Source: Tigriopus japonicus
Lineage: Eukaryota; Arthropoda; Copepoda; Harpacticoida; Harpacticidae
Length of the DNA: 64,000 nt
Assembly (NCBI GenBank): GCA_010645155.1
Contig: CM021323.1
Span: 4,740,781-4,804,780 of the forward strand
Reading direction: 5' to 3'
Position 1 is the first letter of the stretch, and every line of letters begins with the position of its first letter. Both the position numbers and the translations under genes were made by a program. A model generated the notes under the pieces. That model was not told where the DNA came from and searched no databases. It saw only the letters and a program-made list of their open reading frames with translations. Shown here one piece after another: positions 1-13,261 of this stretch.

Positions 1-216
1 ATTATTCATGACACACCTCACGTGGAACACGCAATATTCACATCGACAGATCGAAGCGAATGCCTCACTCAGAGTAGAAACTAAGCGAGTGAGGGGACAA
101 GTTGAAATTTGTGATCCACCCAATATTTGACGGATCCTCTTCCAACAGAGTGTTCGTATAACTTACTCTCAACTTTCCTTTTCAATCCGGATTGTTTCTG
201 CATGGTGAGGGTTCCA

Positions 217-222
217 TTTATT
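217..222 (-). terminator. Candidate poly(A) signal for the membrane-protein gene
   Basis: AATAAA on the minus strand, about 345 bases downstream of the stop at 568. It is the first canonical hexamer I found in the expected direction. The cleavage site is not identified. Confidence 0.35.
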
Positions 223-567
223 CAGACGTTGATCAACGAGGAAGCTCATTCAAAAGATGGCAGCTAGTTTCCGTTTTTCGATTCAAACCAACGGAACAAC
301 ATGTTATTTGTTGAAAAGATTTACATCCCATCCTATGGTCGTTTAACGTTGATACAAAGGGTGCAAATTAGCAACAGAAAGGATCCGCAAAGAGCTTCAA
401 GCAATGAGGAAAACTGATACAAGCAATCTCATTTGGCCTTGAGAATTCTGTCGTCTCCGTTTAATGTTTTCAATTGCACCTTCCAAAGCCACAAAAGCTG
501 TACATGACATTTGGAAAGGAGTAAATTAGATTTAATACCTTGGAAGTCCACTTCTCTGGGCCAGTCT

Positions 568-3500
568 TTACCACAGTTTCCATAATGTACTCCACCCTCG
601 CCCTCCCCTTTCCACTCCCCATTTTCCCCCTGAGGGAATTGCACTATGCTAATCAGATAATGGTAAGTTTCAGAAATGACCTTGAATTATGGAAGCTATC
701 GTTGGTGAGCTCAAATTTGTGAGTTCATTGGAACGACCAAATTCATGGTTTCCAACCGACTTGGGTGGATCCAAAAGGAGCACACAACATCAATAACCAC
801 GAAATGGGGGAAAGTTGAACACAAGTTCCAAGCGGTTCTTACCTGAGCTATAAAAGATCCCGAAAAGCAGCAGCCAAACCACGAGCTGACTAGAAAACAC
901 GCTCTGGATCGTGTCTATCGATTCGGGGTTGATGTCAAATTCTTGGGCTACCCCAATCACAGTAGAGATACCTTTATGTTCCACTAAACCAAATACGAGA
1001 ACCACGGTGAAGCTAAGAAAAATCAACGTGGCTAAGATGAAGTCTGTGAGTAGAACGTGACTCTTTCCTGAAAAGAAAACAGGGAACACTGAACTTTCCA
1101 TGTTCCTTCAAAAGCGTTTACTTTCGACCACTTCTTACCTTCTATGACGACGAAAACGGTGCAAATCAGGACCACGAGCATCAAAGACATCGAGTGTTTC
1201 AAACCAATTAGTTGGACAAATATCAAACTCAGACTGTAGATGGCACATGCCTGAAGTGAGAAAACACCATCAATCGTCGGACTCGCCATGACCTTCGAAA
1301 AAAAAGTTGCAAACTTACAGCAAATATGACCCATAGAATGGCTAGAAGCGTCATGGTCAAGAATAGCACACTTCGAGATTCGAATCTCAGTCGGAGGTAG
1401 TCTTTCCAATCTGCAAATGGAGCTTCTTGGGCCGAGAACACGGGAAGATAGATCAGCACTACCACACAAAGGGCCACACTCACAGCCGGAAGGCCCCCCA
1501 AAACCACCCCAAACGCACCACGGAAATAGATTTGGGACGGAAGGCCTGAAATGAAGTGGAAAACACGCAACTTGAGCATCATCGCCCAACTTCAAAGGAG
1601 TCTTCTTCAAGAGAATTACAGGGAGGCTCAAAACAATTCCAAGGATCACGGGTAAGTTTTTGAAGTGCTTCAAGTAACTTTGGATTGTTACTCTAAAGAA
1701 ATATGCCCTTTTAAAAGTTTTCTCCACATTAAAAATACGTTAAAGTCCACCTTTACAGACCAAAGTTTTTAAGGCCCCTGTCAATCGTGGGACTTGGATG
1801 GAATAAGACGAATCAATAGACATGAATGGGTGGAACAAAGACTTTCTGTTCCGTCTCTTCCACCGCGATCAATGGTCTACTTGGGAATCAAGCTCTTCCA
1901 TCAATCTTGTATTGATCTCTTTTAATGGTGCTTCCCGATCTCAGGAAGAGAAATGAGTGCATTGTCAGATGCACTCTTCCAATAATCCGGGCAGTCTTCT
2001 CCTGTTCCGAGTGGATGCATATGCACAAAAATACAATGCCAGGAGGCAAATGGGATGTACTTCCCTAACCGAATCTTGCTCACGACCTTGGAATCTCCTT
2101 CTTGGAAACCAGCATTTCCATAAAGAACGATGATTATTATTTGTGCTCATTTTCATGCATCAGTTCCATGACAGAACACCAACTCTTGAATGTGTGCAAA
2201 AGCGCTTTGGATAAATGTCAGAATGGCGTAGAAAATGGCCTGAATCCCTTCAAGTGTAGGGTGGGCGCCATTGAAAAGTGCCCGCAGGTTGTTGGTTGGT
2301 TTGCAGTGGTCGATTCTCTGCAGTCAGGTTGGAAAAATGCGGAAATCCCTCAACGGTGTTGTTGTTTCTTCCTGCTTCCATCTCCTAAATTGCTCGCACT
2401 TCTGTTTTTTTCGCAGCTTGAGAGGCTAAAATTCCTAAAGTTAATTTGATAACGCCTTTTCATTTATCACATGCATACATAAGTATACCAAAAGTGCACT
2501 TCCGAGCGACACGAAACGGGGTTGAAGGTTCAATTTTCCGAGTTAATCCCAGATTTAGTTGGGAAGAGCCTCTTTAAAAGGTCTTGGACCATTGAGTCTA
2601 TGGAATCACGATGTAGTTCTTGAAATCTCTACTACATATTCCCCAAAGCCCAATCTAACGCAGTCTAGGGGAAAATACCTGCAATCACACTTTGAAGTCT
2701 GCTCAAAATTTTGCACCTTGAAGATTACGTTTGCCGAGAACTTGGAATTGGACCAACTTTCAAGTTTTATTCACTTTTCTTATCTCTCTAATCTGGTCCC
2801 ATGAAAGTGGAGGAAAATTTTCAAGCCACCAGCAGGATTCCCTGTGATCTTGGCTTTTTTACTTTTTATCTAAAAAAAATACCCGTAAGTGTTCCAAGAG
2901 ATAAATTATTGTTTGGGTTGGGGATTTCCAGTCAAATTCGTTCGAGGACGTTGACCTAAGGATGGTGTGGACGTTCCAAAATGGTTTTTGAGTACATAAG
3001 TGACAAGGTCAAGCACCGGCGAAAATTGAGACGACAACTAACTTACCAGAGATAAAAGCAAAGGCCGCCATTACGGTAAACACAAAGGCGACATCCGTAA
3101 GTCCATTGGACCGGGTTATTTGAAGTGCTGATCCTTTGGATCTGCCATGCATCCCGTTTAGCTCAACTCCATGGAGGCCGTTTGAAGTGGGCCCATGGCC
3201 TTTGGTGGCCTTGCTCAAGCAACCGTGAACTGTTCCCACAATCCATGTCAAGGCCAAAATGAGAAAGAAAAGCACGATGTCGAGCGTCGACCCGTGAAGA
3301 TTGGACTCATCGTCGTCCGTTGGGTCAGAAAAGGCCAGATTAGCAAGGCTCATTGTTCCATTAGTAGTTGCTTCACATGACGACTTCGGCGATTGGGGCT
3401 CATTTTGGACCGAGGGATCTGGAACGGAAAATGGCTCACATAAGTAGACGAAAGTACGCACATCACTCGACTTAGGATCTCGCCCAAAGATACACACGTA

Positions 3501-3682
3501 ATTATCGTCCTCTTCAGGTCCAACTGAAATTGAGCGTGCTGAGAATGAGCTCCTTGAAAACGTGGGCAATTGGGGGAAAATGTGTAGGTTTGACGTCTCT
3601 GATGTGTTTATTTACCTAACGAACCTAGTGAAGACCCAATTATTGGTCTAATCACAAATGCAATGGTACACCAAAAGTTCAT
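568..3682 (-). CDS. Multi-pass membrane protein, family not recognised
   Basis: Six coding exons on the minus strand: 3616..3682, 3047..3523, 1319..1545, 1139..1250, 843..1067 and 568..629. All introns are GT-AG, the phases agree at every junction, and the total is 390 codons including the stop. Residues 1-22 (MNFWCTIAFVIRP...) look like a signal peptide or anchor. About 80 residues with several cysteines and an NGT glycosylation site follow. Hydrophobic segments then lie near residues 103-123, 164-182, 192-215, 239-272 (long, perhaps two helices), 276-294, 298-322 and 352-368, giving seven or eight passes. Introns are 92, 1501, 73, 68, 71 and 213 bp in transcript order apart from small counting error; the 1.5 kb one is the outlier. 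The last exon, encoding a short basic Trp-rich tail, is the least certain. Function unknown; not a class I recognise. Confidence is good for the four central exons and lower for both ends. Confidence 0.62.
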
Positions 3683-6600
3683 CGCTTGACATGTTGTAAA
3701 TAAATACACTTGACCTTGGCAGAAGTTGTTTTCTAATCTTGAGAGGGATCCATTTCATATCCTTGGTTTGTGGTCCCATTTCTAAGAAAAATGGTTTATT
3801 TATGGAGCTTTTTGTTAGGATTGCTTTGAATACAGAGCAGATCAGAAGAAATTCATTAAATTAAAGTATCACTTTTCCAATTACAAAAGGTTTTTCATCA
3901 AAACGTGTACGTTTCTAATTAAATCTAACCCAAAGGTTATTGTCGTTGATAAAATACTATTTTTTTCTTTTGTTGTTTGCTTCCGTATTTTTCCACATCA
4001 ATGAATAGGAAGCAACCAAAATATCGCAATTTGTATGACTGAATGAATGCGATTGAGATAACAAAATATTTAGAAGTAATTCTCTTCGGTCTTAAAACAA
4101 TAACAAATATTTTCTTTCGTAGCATGTTCTGCCTTGTCACTAATATTGAGGCCTTCAATTGTCTTTCGTGTGCTTCCATTATTCACGATGTCATTGTTAA
4201 TCGTGTACATTTTTTTCAATGTCAAAACTCATTTGAGGTTCCAAACTCGACTACGAAAATCTCATAAAAATAATCTTTTTAGGCCAAGTAAGTCGAAAAC
4301 ACTTAATTTCAAGAGAATGTGTTCCCACATTCGAAGCCTCCATTTGTATCGAAACAACTGAGATCAAAACGTAAGATAAAAGCCGTCACCATATAATATG
4401 ATTTGGACTCGAAGAGAGAAGGCGCCCAAGTTCTACAAGTCCCTCAATACCTAAAAAGCTGCTAATTTTAGATAGGCACAATCTTCGATATGTTTCGAAG
4501 TCCATTGTGATCAACTTTTCGTTGAAAACCTTGCCCCGCACATTTTTTTCGTCATGGAAAGCATAACCAACCTCTCCTCTACAGATAACCTATGACTAAG
4601 ATAGGGCTTCTTAGGGGATTTATGCGACCTAACTTTCTTGCTGACCTGTTGAATTTGGTTTTCTATCTGCTGTTTCAAGGTCTTATTCTACTGCCAACTC
4701 ATCTAAGAAGTTTGAATTTGAAAAGCGAAAGCCAAGATGGGCTTTTTTGACTTGCTCATGCACCAAATTTCACCGATTGTAAAGGATCCTCCAGAAATAT
4801 ATGCGATGCATTCCTATCTAAGAAAACTCAAGGTCCCTGAGTTTAACAAAACCATCGTAAATTGAACGATTCTTTTTCGCTTCATGCACAAAGTTGTCTT
4901 GTTTGTTCAGCTCTAGATTTCACATTGTGACAAAGCACAAGGATTGGCCCACAATTGCAAGGTTTTTTTTAAATCTCAAACGACATTCCTTCGCGTTTTC
5001 ATCAATCAAATACAAGAAAATGTCATGAAAGGTCCTTTTTTCCCTTTCTTTGAAGGAACGATGTCTACTACATCCAGTATGTACAAGAGACGAAATAAAC
5101 TTTTGCCAAGAATGCCTAAGAACCTTGCTAGAAAACCAATGAGTATGGGCGGCTTCCAAGGTATGCCAAAAAAAAGGTTCTGGACATGCATTGACCACGG
5201 CCTTGTTTGGTTCGTGACTATTGAGAAACTCTTTCGGTGATGACGTCGTGGTTTCCAACAATAATATTGGATGTCTTGTGGGTATTGTTAAGCATATATG
5301 AAGAAAAATAGAGCCCCAACCCTCGCGTGTCATTCTTTATAGAGTTAAAAGGTTCTATTCTGGATAGTCTTCAGCATTTGCGTCAAATATACAGGGTCAT
5401 CCGTATTTAGTGGCCAATTGTTCAGAAACTATGATTTTGGTGTCTCTCCCACTTAAATTAAGGACGATGTGTTCTGAAAAATCATTATGCTTTGATTGCT
5501 CATTACTTAATGACCTTCACTTACTTCATTACCTAATGGTGACTGAATTGCTTAGATGAAAAAAAACACCTCTACTTTATATTTATTTAGACAAAAAGTC
5601 GTTTTAACATCTTGTTTATCAAAAATTACTAGAAATTCATCAATTATGGATTACCCTTTTAACATATTTTTCTTGGAAAACCTGTTTTTGTTGCATCTTT
5701 GCCAACTTCTTCATGAGTTTTATATAAACAGTAAGTATTTTAAGTGATACATTTTAAAAAGAAAATTAAACAAATCTATTTTTTGCAACGGCGGTCTTTT
5801 TTTCTAATTTTACGTTCCCCGACTTTTTGTCGATTGCATTAAATTAAGGAAGCGTCGTGTCAGGTGTTTGCTTTCGAAATTGCCAGAAATATTGGGATGA
5901 CATTTTCTCATCCAAGGGTTGCTGGACTTCAACCTTGAACAGTCACGTCTCGAAGACACTTGTTTGTTTTGTCCCCAGTTTTCTTCCTTTCTGGCCTTAG
6001 ACGTCCCTGGAGTCCCTTGAGAGTGCACCAATTTACCTGAGGGTGACATACGTACCTAGAGTGTGTGAGAACTTGGTAGGAATTCATGTGCAGGTTTATG
6101 GCCAAGAATCGTGGTTGAACAAGCATCAAACTTGACTCCCGCATTTTAGCCGGGACAAACAAAAATAAATTGTAAATTCATCAGGAGTTTTGCTTGGCAA
6201 TACTGGATTGTTTTATGTTGGCTTGATATATGTTTTACATAGTATTGATTCTGATCCCAATTTTTCCTCAGGAAATTGGGGGATATTCAATGTGTTGTAA
6301 TGTTCCTCTAGCACTTGTTCCAATTGGATTTTATGGCTTTGGAGAGTAAGAAATTGTGTTTTTTCTTCTAGAAAGTCACTGTATTTTACAAAACGGACAC
6401 AAAGAGTTGTCAAGATCTCTCAATTACAATGCTTGACATCATTTGAATGACATTGGAAATGTCTGGTTTTCAGAAAAGAATCTCGGATCTTTAATAAATT
6501 GTTCCCTGTCGAAGAAATAGTAGAGGGTATTCTTGGCTTTTGAATAAAAGTACGGTCCTCGATATAATTTTTGGTTAAGAAGTTATGTATAGGAGGCTCT

Positions 6601-6836
6601 TCAACACAAAAGCAAACCGTTTCTCTCTCAATTCTATTACGAAAAGTGCTTTTCTCAACTCTTAGATTTAGAAGAAAAAACTTAAGAAAAGTCATCAGTT
6701 GGGATTAAATCAAGACAAGGGGCTTTTACATAAACATCATCACATTTTAGGATTACCTACCAAGACCAATTAGTTATTTAGCTCACTACCCATCTGACCA
6801 TCATAGAACTGAGATAATCCCTAAAAGAAGCATCTA
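3683..6836. other. AT-rich intergenic stretch, no supported gene
   Basis: Only short open frames on both strands, without matching splice sites or recognisable domains. The upstream promoter and any non-coding first exon of the membrane-protein gene should lie in its left part. A motif resembling a mariner-type terminus (acagggtcatcc) begins near 5389, but I found no partner for it. Confidence 0.5.
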
Positions 6837-7231
6837 CCGGGTGTTTCAAAAGAAACGGAACACCTAATTCCATCGTCAATAACTCATGATTGAAACCATG
6901 TATGAACCTCACCTTTATTGGATAGGATTGGCCAAACATTTGACTTGAAAAGTCAGAAAAAGCAATTTCACCCAATTTCAATATTTAAGCGACGACGATT
7001 TTTTCCCTGAAGGGCCCTTTACGAAAACAGAGCGTTCGTGACTCCGACTTTTTTCTCTCTTCATAAATTTGGCTAAAACCAAAAATAAGGCGACAAAAAG
7101 AGAATAACAACTTGTGTATCTTAAGAATTGTTATCTGCCGCATCTTTTTGAGCTCTATATATTTTTTGTGAGATCAACCATTTCCGAGTTACGGACATGG
7201 TTTGCTGTTCCGTTTCTTATGCATCACCCGG
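6837..7231 (+). mobile_element. Mariner-like MITE, copy 1
   Basis: A 395 bp element bounded by TA on both sides (6835-6836 and 7232-7233). The terminal inverted repeats begin CCGGGTG and share an inner block AAGAAACGGAACA, extending about 26 bp with mismatches. TA target duplication and short terminal repeats fit the Tc1/mariner superfamily. No transposase frame is present, so it is non-autonomous. A nearly identical copy lies at 12866 and two diverged copies at about 22436 and 27529. Confidence 0.85.
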
Positions 7232-9201
7232 TAGTTTATGCAATCTTGCCCGTTATGGAAAATCCTCAACTAAAATCGTATGCTATTCTTGCATTGGGAA
7301 ACCTGATAACAAAGTCAAGGGCCTCCAGATTCCAATTAAGGTGGATGGAACAACATCAAGTGCGGAAAATGGCCTTCAGTGGTTTTGGAACTAATCAAGC
7401 GCCCCTTGGATAAATAGTTTCCAGGATTAATCAACCCATGTAATGAACAGACCTTGAGAGTGACATCATCATGTGTGGACAATATCAACCAACAATCACG
7501 ACTAAATCAGTTACTTAGAATGACGTTCGTTACCCATGAATGGTCGGAAAATCGACGAAGCTACCATGTTCAACTTGTCGTCGGTCCTCGACCAAACCAT
7601 TATCCGCTATTGAGTCTGAAGATGAAAGATGATCAAATCAGCGCAAAGTCGTATCTTGAGACCCAAGAAAAGCATTTCGAATCTGGAGCAAAAGCAATCA
7701 CATTTCTTGACACGATCGAATCGACACGACCAAAATAGATTCTCCCTGAGAACATCTAAGCCGTACTATGAACCATTGCGTAATTTATCTGGATAAACAA
7801 CCTATCAATGGGGTGTCTCATTATTTGATTACGTTCCCTTTCTAATGAACAATATTGTCTCCTTACCTCAATGTCTTGCTTCCATTTAATCTACAAGAAG
7901 TATCGTGTTCGTTCTCGAAGGAAAAAAACAAACATTTGTTCGAACAAAGTGGATACAACAAATCCATTGTTCTTGGGTTTTGTCGCACTAGCTAAAAAAT
8001 GTCAAGGTCTCCAAAATAAATTCATCCATGGTGGACAAAAGATTTCAAAATACAGTATCAATTAACACAAAATTGATCTATGTGGGGACACGATTTCAAA
8101 TGATCTATCCGAACCAAAAGGGTCCATCGCAAAGAAAGCTTGATTGAAAAGCATCAAACGTGTTGTTGTAGAAGAAAGAAGGCCCAAGTTAATGAAATAG
8201 CCCAGCCCCAAATAATTGCCAACAAAACGAGAGATCCTCTTGAGAAGGGCAAAAACGACCAAAGAGGAGGAAAAAGTGCAACTTTGGCCGTCAGTTGTGT
8301 CACTTTTTCCGTCCATTTTCCGATTCTTTCATGGTGGAATTCATTCTTCCTGTGACCATGGCAAAGTCTCAATGGATCACTTGATCTCAGAGTTATCATC
8401 CCAAAAGCAAAAGTGAGACCACTTTCATCCCAAAAATAGGCTCTACTTCTCGGTCTGGTTGACGATGTTCCATTGTTCCACGGACAATTGTTCTTGTTCC
8501 AAGGCACAATCTTGCCTTTCTCGCCGAATTGATGAATGAGAGAACACCAATGGAGTTGGTTGGCTTTCTAATTAATGGCGAAGATTTTATTGCGCAAAAA
8601 ATGGAAGGCACAATCCAATAGAGCCAAAAAGTTTCTGGAACCGGATGACAGAGCACCAAAGAGTAAAGAAAGACCGAGAAAGAAGATCATTTCAGAGCGG
8701 AGCTTAGATCCTCGATTCTTTCTTCCTCAGAAAGCTACAAAAAATTCAAAGTCATCCTCATCTCTGATTTGGTTGACGGAGAAAGGAATTCAAAGTCTGG
8801 CACATCTGGCACGTCAGAAACTTGGTTCCAAATTCCGTCCATATTGATCCAATGTAAGCCCCAGCGACTCACAGTACTTGGAATTCATCGAGCTTAATTA
8901 GTCTCTAGATATTAGTGATTATGGACGCTGTGTTAGTGATTGGGAATCCCCAGAAGAGCCTCTTAAGCACACATAGTATACTACAATTCCATCCAGAATC
9001 TCTTTCATCTCATTTTATAATGAAATGATGACGAAGTAGGTAAGGGGATGCCGTACTTTTTTGTTCCAATACTAGATGACATGGAACAAAACTGTTGCAA
9101 GGTCAAAGTACGAAAAAAGGGGATGCCCAAAGGATTTGATAATCTCAATAGCTTTTGCATAAATGGTAAAAAATATGTAAGTAGGGCTTGTAAGTTATAT
9201 T
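7232..9201. other. Intergenic stretch, no supported gene
   Basis: Several open frames of 60-117 codons overlap on both strands between 7.4 and 8.9 kb, including a basic 90-codon plus-strand frame at 8575..8847. None shows a known domain, convincing splice sites or homology I recognise. A smaller nested inverted repeat lies at about 9050-9112 (arms containing TTTTGTTCCA and TGGAACAAAA). Confidence 0.45.
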
Positions 9202-9318
9202 TTGCTGTGGAGCAGAAATCCTAGACGTTTCAAGGAGTAAGGTCAGCTGACGATCACGCTCATCAGCCATCAGCTGACAGTGCTCTGTGAAACGTCTGCC
9301 ATTTCTGCTCTGCAACAA
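9202..9318. repeat. Imperfect hairpin, about 30 bp arms
   Basis: The left arm reads TTGCTGTGGAGCAGAAAT then TAGACGTTTCA; the right arm reads TGAAACGTCT then ATTTCTGCTCTGCAACAA, its near reverse complement. The roughly 55 bp loop holds two further GTCAGCTGAC/CAGCTGAC palindromes. It could be a very small foldback or MITE remnant. No target duplication was recognised. Confidence 0.6.
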
Positions 9319-11636
9319 AACCTGTGTCTTTTTAGATCCATTATGATTCAGTTTTAATCATTAGGGTTACTAAATGACATTTGTCTTCTTTGATTTAAAG
9401 TACTCTGAAAGTCAGGGATTTTTAGTACGGGTTTGTAATAAAAAGTAATTACAACATTTTATTTATCCAATTATCATGTTTGAGATGAAATATCAGGTGG
9501 GATGCCCCCATTGCAAACATATCTATTTATCTCGGTTTAGTGTACTAGTACAAGTTGTTTAGGATATGCATTGTGCAGTTATCCTCGTATGAGTATTGGG
9601 CTTTTTTTTCTCGCAATGCTTTTGTCGAACGCATCATTGAGTGAGGCCCTTAGGCTACCTGACGATGTAAGTGCAATAATTGGATTAGTTCCCAAGGGAT
9701 CCAGTTCAGGCCATCTCTATATTCGCCGTTGGGCCTTTCAATTCTCCTGGAATCGTGGAACAAAGGAATGAATCAAAAAACGTTCCTCTCTTGCTCCACT
9801 TTTGAAAACAAAAATCTTCCTCACCCGCCCAAAGTGTTACGAATCCCAGACACACTCACATTATACATATATACCCTATATCTGACTCTTTCTTGAAAGG
9901 ATTCTGCGCACCAACGCTTTGGGATGTTAAGTCCCATTTGCGTCCGAGCTTCGGATGAGAAATGACTGCCTTGCTTCATGAGGAGCAAGAAAGCTCTGGC
10001 TGGCTCTTTTTGACCTCATCATGAGCTAGCTAACCCCGAGATATGCCCAAGGTTCTCATGCAAGTCGCGTGGCTAAACTACAAGTGTAAAAGACCCGAAT
10101 GAGCCCAAGAGAGACGATGTACTGGAAATCATTGTCAGAAGGAAAATTGCGGATCCAAGTTCGTGTTGAGGACAGTACTACAGTAGAAGTATAAAGTTTT
10201 GCCAACGAGTCCAACTTTGATCTTGTCTCGAAAGTAGATTCTTGCAAAAGAGAGGCAGAATAGGCGGAGATGAAGAACGAGAGAGGTGCAAGGATGTCAG
10301 CCTCAAAGGTCGACCGACACCTCGTAACAAAGAAGCCATCAAAGTGATGATTTGCTGAACAGTCAGAGACTGGGGAACACGTTTGGCCTACGCTGTGATC
10401 ACTACGTGCTTGAATTTGGTTGACATGAGATGCATTAGGAAATCTGTGCGAAAAATATCTTGCGACATTAACCTTGAACATGGCAGGAAATCAGAACCAT
10501 GGTTGAAAATACGACTTCGAGGTGAAACTCAAAGAGAAGTGAGCCAAAAAATACATGAGACGATGATCATTGGGCGAAAATAGGAGCTTGGTGCCTTTCG
10601 AGGTCATGGAGAGGGAACTTCAAACATGGTCCCTTTGGCATCATCCATTCTAGGACGCTTAGTGATGGAACAAAAACCGAGCTTTTTCGGTGATTCCAAA
10701 TCCCAAAAAAGTCTGTAATTTATTACCGGGAAAGACCAAACCTACGGAAACCTTGACTTGCAAATACCCATGTTAGATTAAGATTAGACTGATTAAAGAT
10801 GAAAGAAAGAAAGATTAACTATAGTGATTAACTTACTGAAAGATTATACTGTATGTTATAGCATTTTAAATGGGTTTAGCCTTCTCAAGTCTGTCTATGT
10901 GTTTCAGTTAGATGAAGAAATTCAAAGGCGGAAAATGCTCCTGAATCATTAAAATAGCATAAAACTGCATCCAAGTGAAATATAATCAAAGTTCATTTCG
11001 CCCACATGGCAAATGCTTGTTTCGATTGATGAAACTGATAAATATTTATTTTCTCTGATGAAAAACCTCATCGAGAAACTTTCAAAATCGAAACCCTTAA
11101 ACTCAATCTCCCATAGCCCTTCATAAGCATGACCCAATGCTTATCAAAGCATTACAAAACCTTGGCATTTTGACAAATTATGTTTAGGCCCAGATCGGCA
11201 GTTTGCGTCGGTCATGAAAACCAGCCTCCGGGAACAACAGGTAATTTGGCACAATCACCTCGAGCAAAAAGGCCTAAAAAAGGTCAATTTGCGCGTGTCG
11301 GTAGCGGCAGGACATTAAACGACGTTCTCTAAGGTTATTTAGTTATTTATGGAAGAGGGAGGAAAACTGAGCAAAAACCACGGGAGACGTGTCAGTAAAG
11401 ACATTAAAGAACAGGGATGAAACGGTAGCAAAAAAGTGCAAATTCAATTTCAGTTCGCTCGAAAGTTTTGATACATTAAAGTGGCGTAACATTTTGCAGG
11501 GGCAAATCAAAGCTCTTCGAAACTATGCCGGAGAGATTACTTTTCCTTGCAGACAGGAAGATGCGGGCTCTCCAAGAAAGTCCTTTAATCGTACAAGTAG
11601 TCGTGTTGCTAGAGATTACCCAAGTGGCTCACTTAC
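9319..11636. other. Intergenic stretch, no supported gene
   Basis: A 141-codon minus-strand open frame at 10056..10481 is the longest feature, but it has no recognised domain or clear splice boundaries. The rest is AT-rich sequence with many stops. Confidence 0.4.
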
Positions 11637-11869
11637 CTAATGATTGCGCATTCCTCAAGAATGGGTGCACAAGTATTGGATATTAGCCTTGTCGGCCATA
11701 CATCCCACCCAACAAATTCCAAAGCAAGTTCCTTCCCAACGTTGATGCTTACATTGGGGGTAAAAATGTTCGTTTGGAAAAATTCCTCAAATTTAGGAGA
11801 TTTAAAGGTCTCTTTTGTAGAATGAGTGGTCTGGGTATCAACACCACTCAACGAGTTGCTTCTCTTCAA
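11637..11869 (-). CDS. Candidate internal exon, product unknown
   Basis: A minus-strand open frame ends at a consensus donor (ATTAG followed by GTAAGTGAG; phase 2). The last 55 residues (from FEEFFQTNIF to CAPILEECAII) have protein-like composition with two cysteines and one NVS glycosylation site. The acceptor was not fixed. A second overlapping open frame lies just upstream (about 11850-12085), is lysine/glutamate-rich, and ends MKNKTERVLEQLEHLEEKQL. I could not join the two, and no downstream exon was found. It may be part of a real gene or of an old transposon. Confidence 0.27.
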
Positions 11870-12865
11870 GGTGTTCCAGTTGTTCCAATACTCTCTCCGT
11901 TTTATTTTTCATGATGTTTTCGCTGATGCTGTTGTTGCCGCCACCAGGTTCAAACTCAAACTGGGAGCCTTTATTTTGCAGGCCTTGAAACGCAGGAAGG
12001 CCTTTCTTCTCTTCTCTCTTCCTCTCCTCCTTCTCTTTCTTGTCTTCTTTCTCTGGTCTCTTCCTCGCCCTTTCTCTCTTTCACATGTGTTGATGTAGCA
12101 GAGCTTGGTCGTGGGTGCGATGTTGTTCCATAACCACGTTCCATCGTTCCAAAATGAGATGGGCTTAGGCATAGATGTAGAAAAAAGGCATGACGAAAAC
12201 GGATGCTTTGGCGAGATATTGATCCCATTTTTCCTGCTAATGTGAGTGGTATCAACTGATAGATTTCCTTCTTCCGTCATAGAGGCAAAATTAGCAAATA
12301 AATCCCCCCTGAAAACTTTGTGCATAAATATTCGTTAAAGAAAGGCCAATTTGGGGTAAAAGGCTGATTGAACACATTCTGAACAAATGTGCATCGTCCT
12401 TCCGATATTTAACCTTTACGAATGGCATACATTGTGCTTAATGCAAATTGGCTAAATCTTCCAATTAAGAAAGTAAGACAAAGGAACCCTAAGTTTTATA
12501 CAAGCTAACCTTTGCTCATCCTTTCAAAACTAGATGAGTACTCGTCAAACAAAGCAAGGAGGAAGTTTCGGGAAAGTATAGCAGCAAAGGCTTAAGATTT
12601 CGAGCAAAAGTACATATTGGTTCCAATTTTTAATGACTGATAGAATTTCTTTCGGCCGCATGTCACTTCTAGTCATTCAAAATACTTAAATCAAGACGCC
12701 AAAAACCAAATCGGTTCGACGGTCATGGAGAAGATTTTCAAAAAGGCTCCAGTTTTTCTAATACAACCTCTGGCCATCTCAGTTGGTGTCGTTAACATGT
12801 AACCTTTTGGCACTCGAATTAGCTCAATTTCAAAGGATAGTCACAATACATAGTCTAAATATTTA

Positions 12866-13261
12866 CCGGGTGTTCCAAAAGAAACGGAACACCTAATTCC
12901 ATCGTCAATAACTCATGATTGAAACCATGTATGAACCTCACCTTTATTGGATAGAATTGGCCAAACACTTGACTTGAAAAGTCAGAAAAAGCAATTTCAC
13001 CCAATTTCAATATTTAAGCGACGACGATTTTTTCCCTGAAGGGCCCTTTACGAAGACAGAGCGTTCGTGACTCCGATTTTTTTTCTCTCTTTAGAAATTT
13101 GGCTAAAATCAAAAATAAGGCGACAAAAAGAGAATAACAACTTGTGAATCTTAAGAATTGTTATCTGCCGCATCTTTTTGATATCTATACATTTATTGTG
13201 AGATCAACCATTTCCGAGTTACGGACATGGTTTGCCGTTCCGTTTCTAATGCATCACCCGG
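12866..13261 (+). mobile_element. Mariner-like MITE, copy 2
   Basis: A 396 bp element in the same orientation as the 6837 copy and nearly identical to it throughout. It is bounded by TA at 12864-12865 and 13262-13263 and has the same CCGGGTG terminal repeats. The similarity suggests amplification not long ago. Non-autonomous. Confidence 0.85.

Noticed and set aside
8575..8847. Basic 90-codon plus-strand ORF with ATG
   Set aside because: Protein-like at first sight, but no domain, no homology I know and no neighbouring exon; several opposite-strand frames are equally long.
12000..12085. Arg/Lys-rich minus frame through a polypyrimidine tract
   Set aside because: The basic run is a by-product of a CTT/CTC-rich stretch and appears in several frames.
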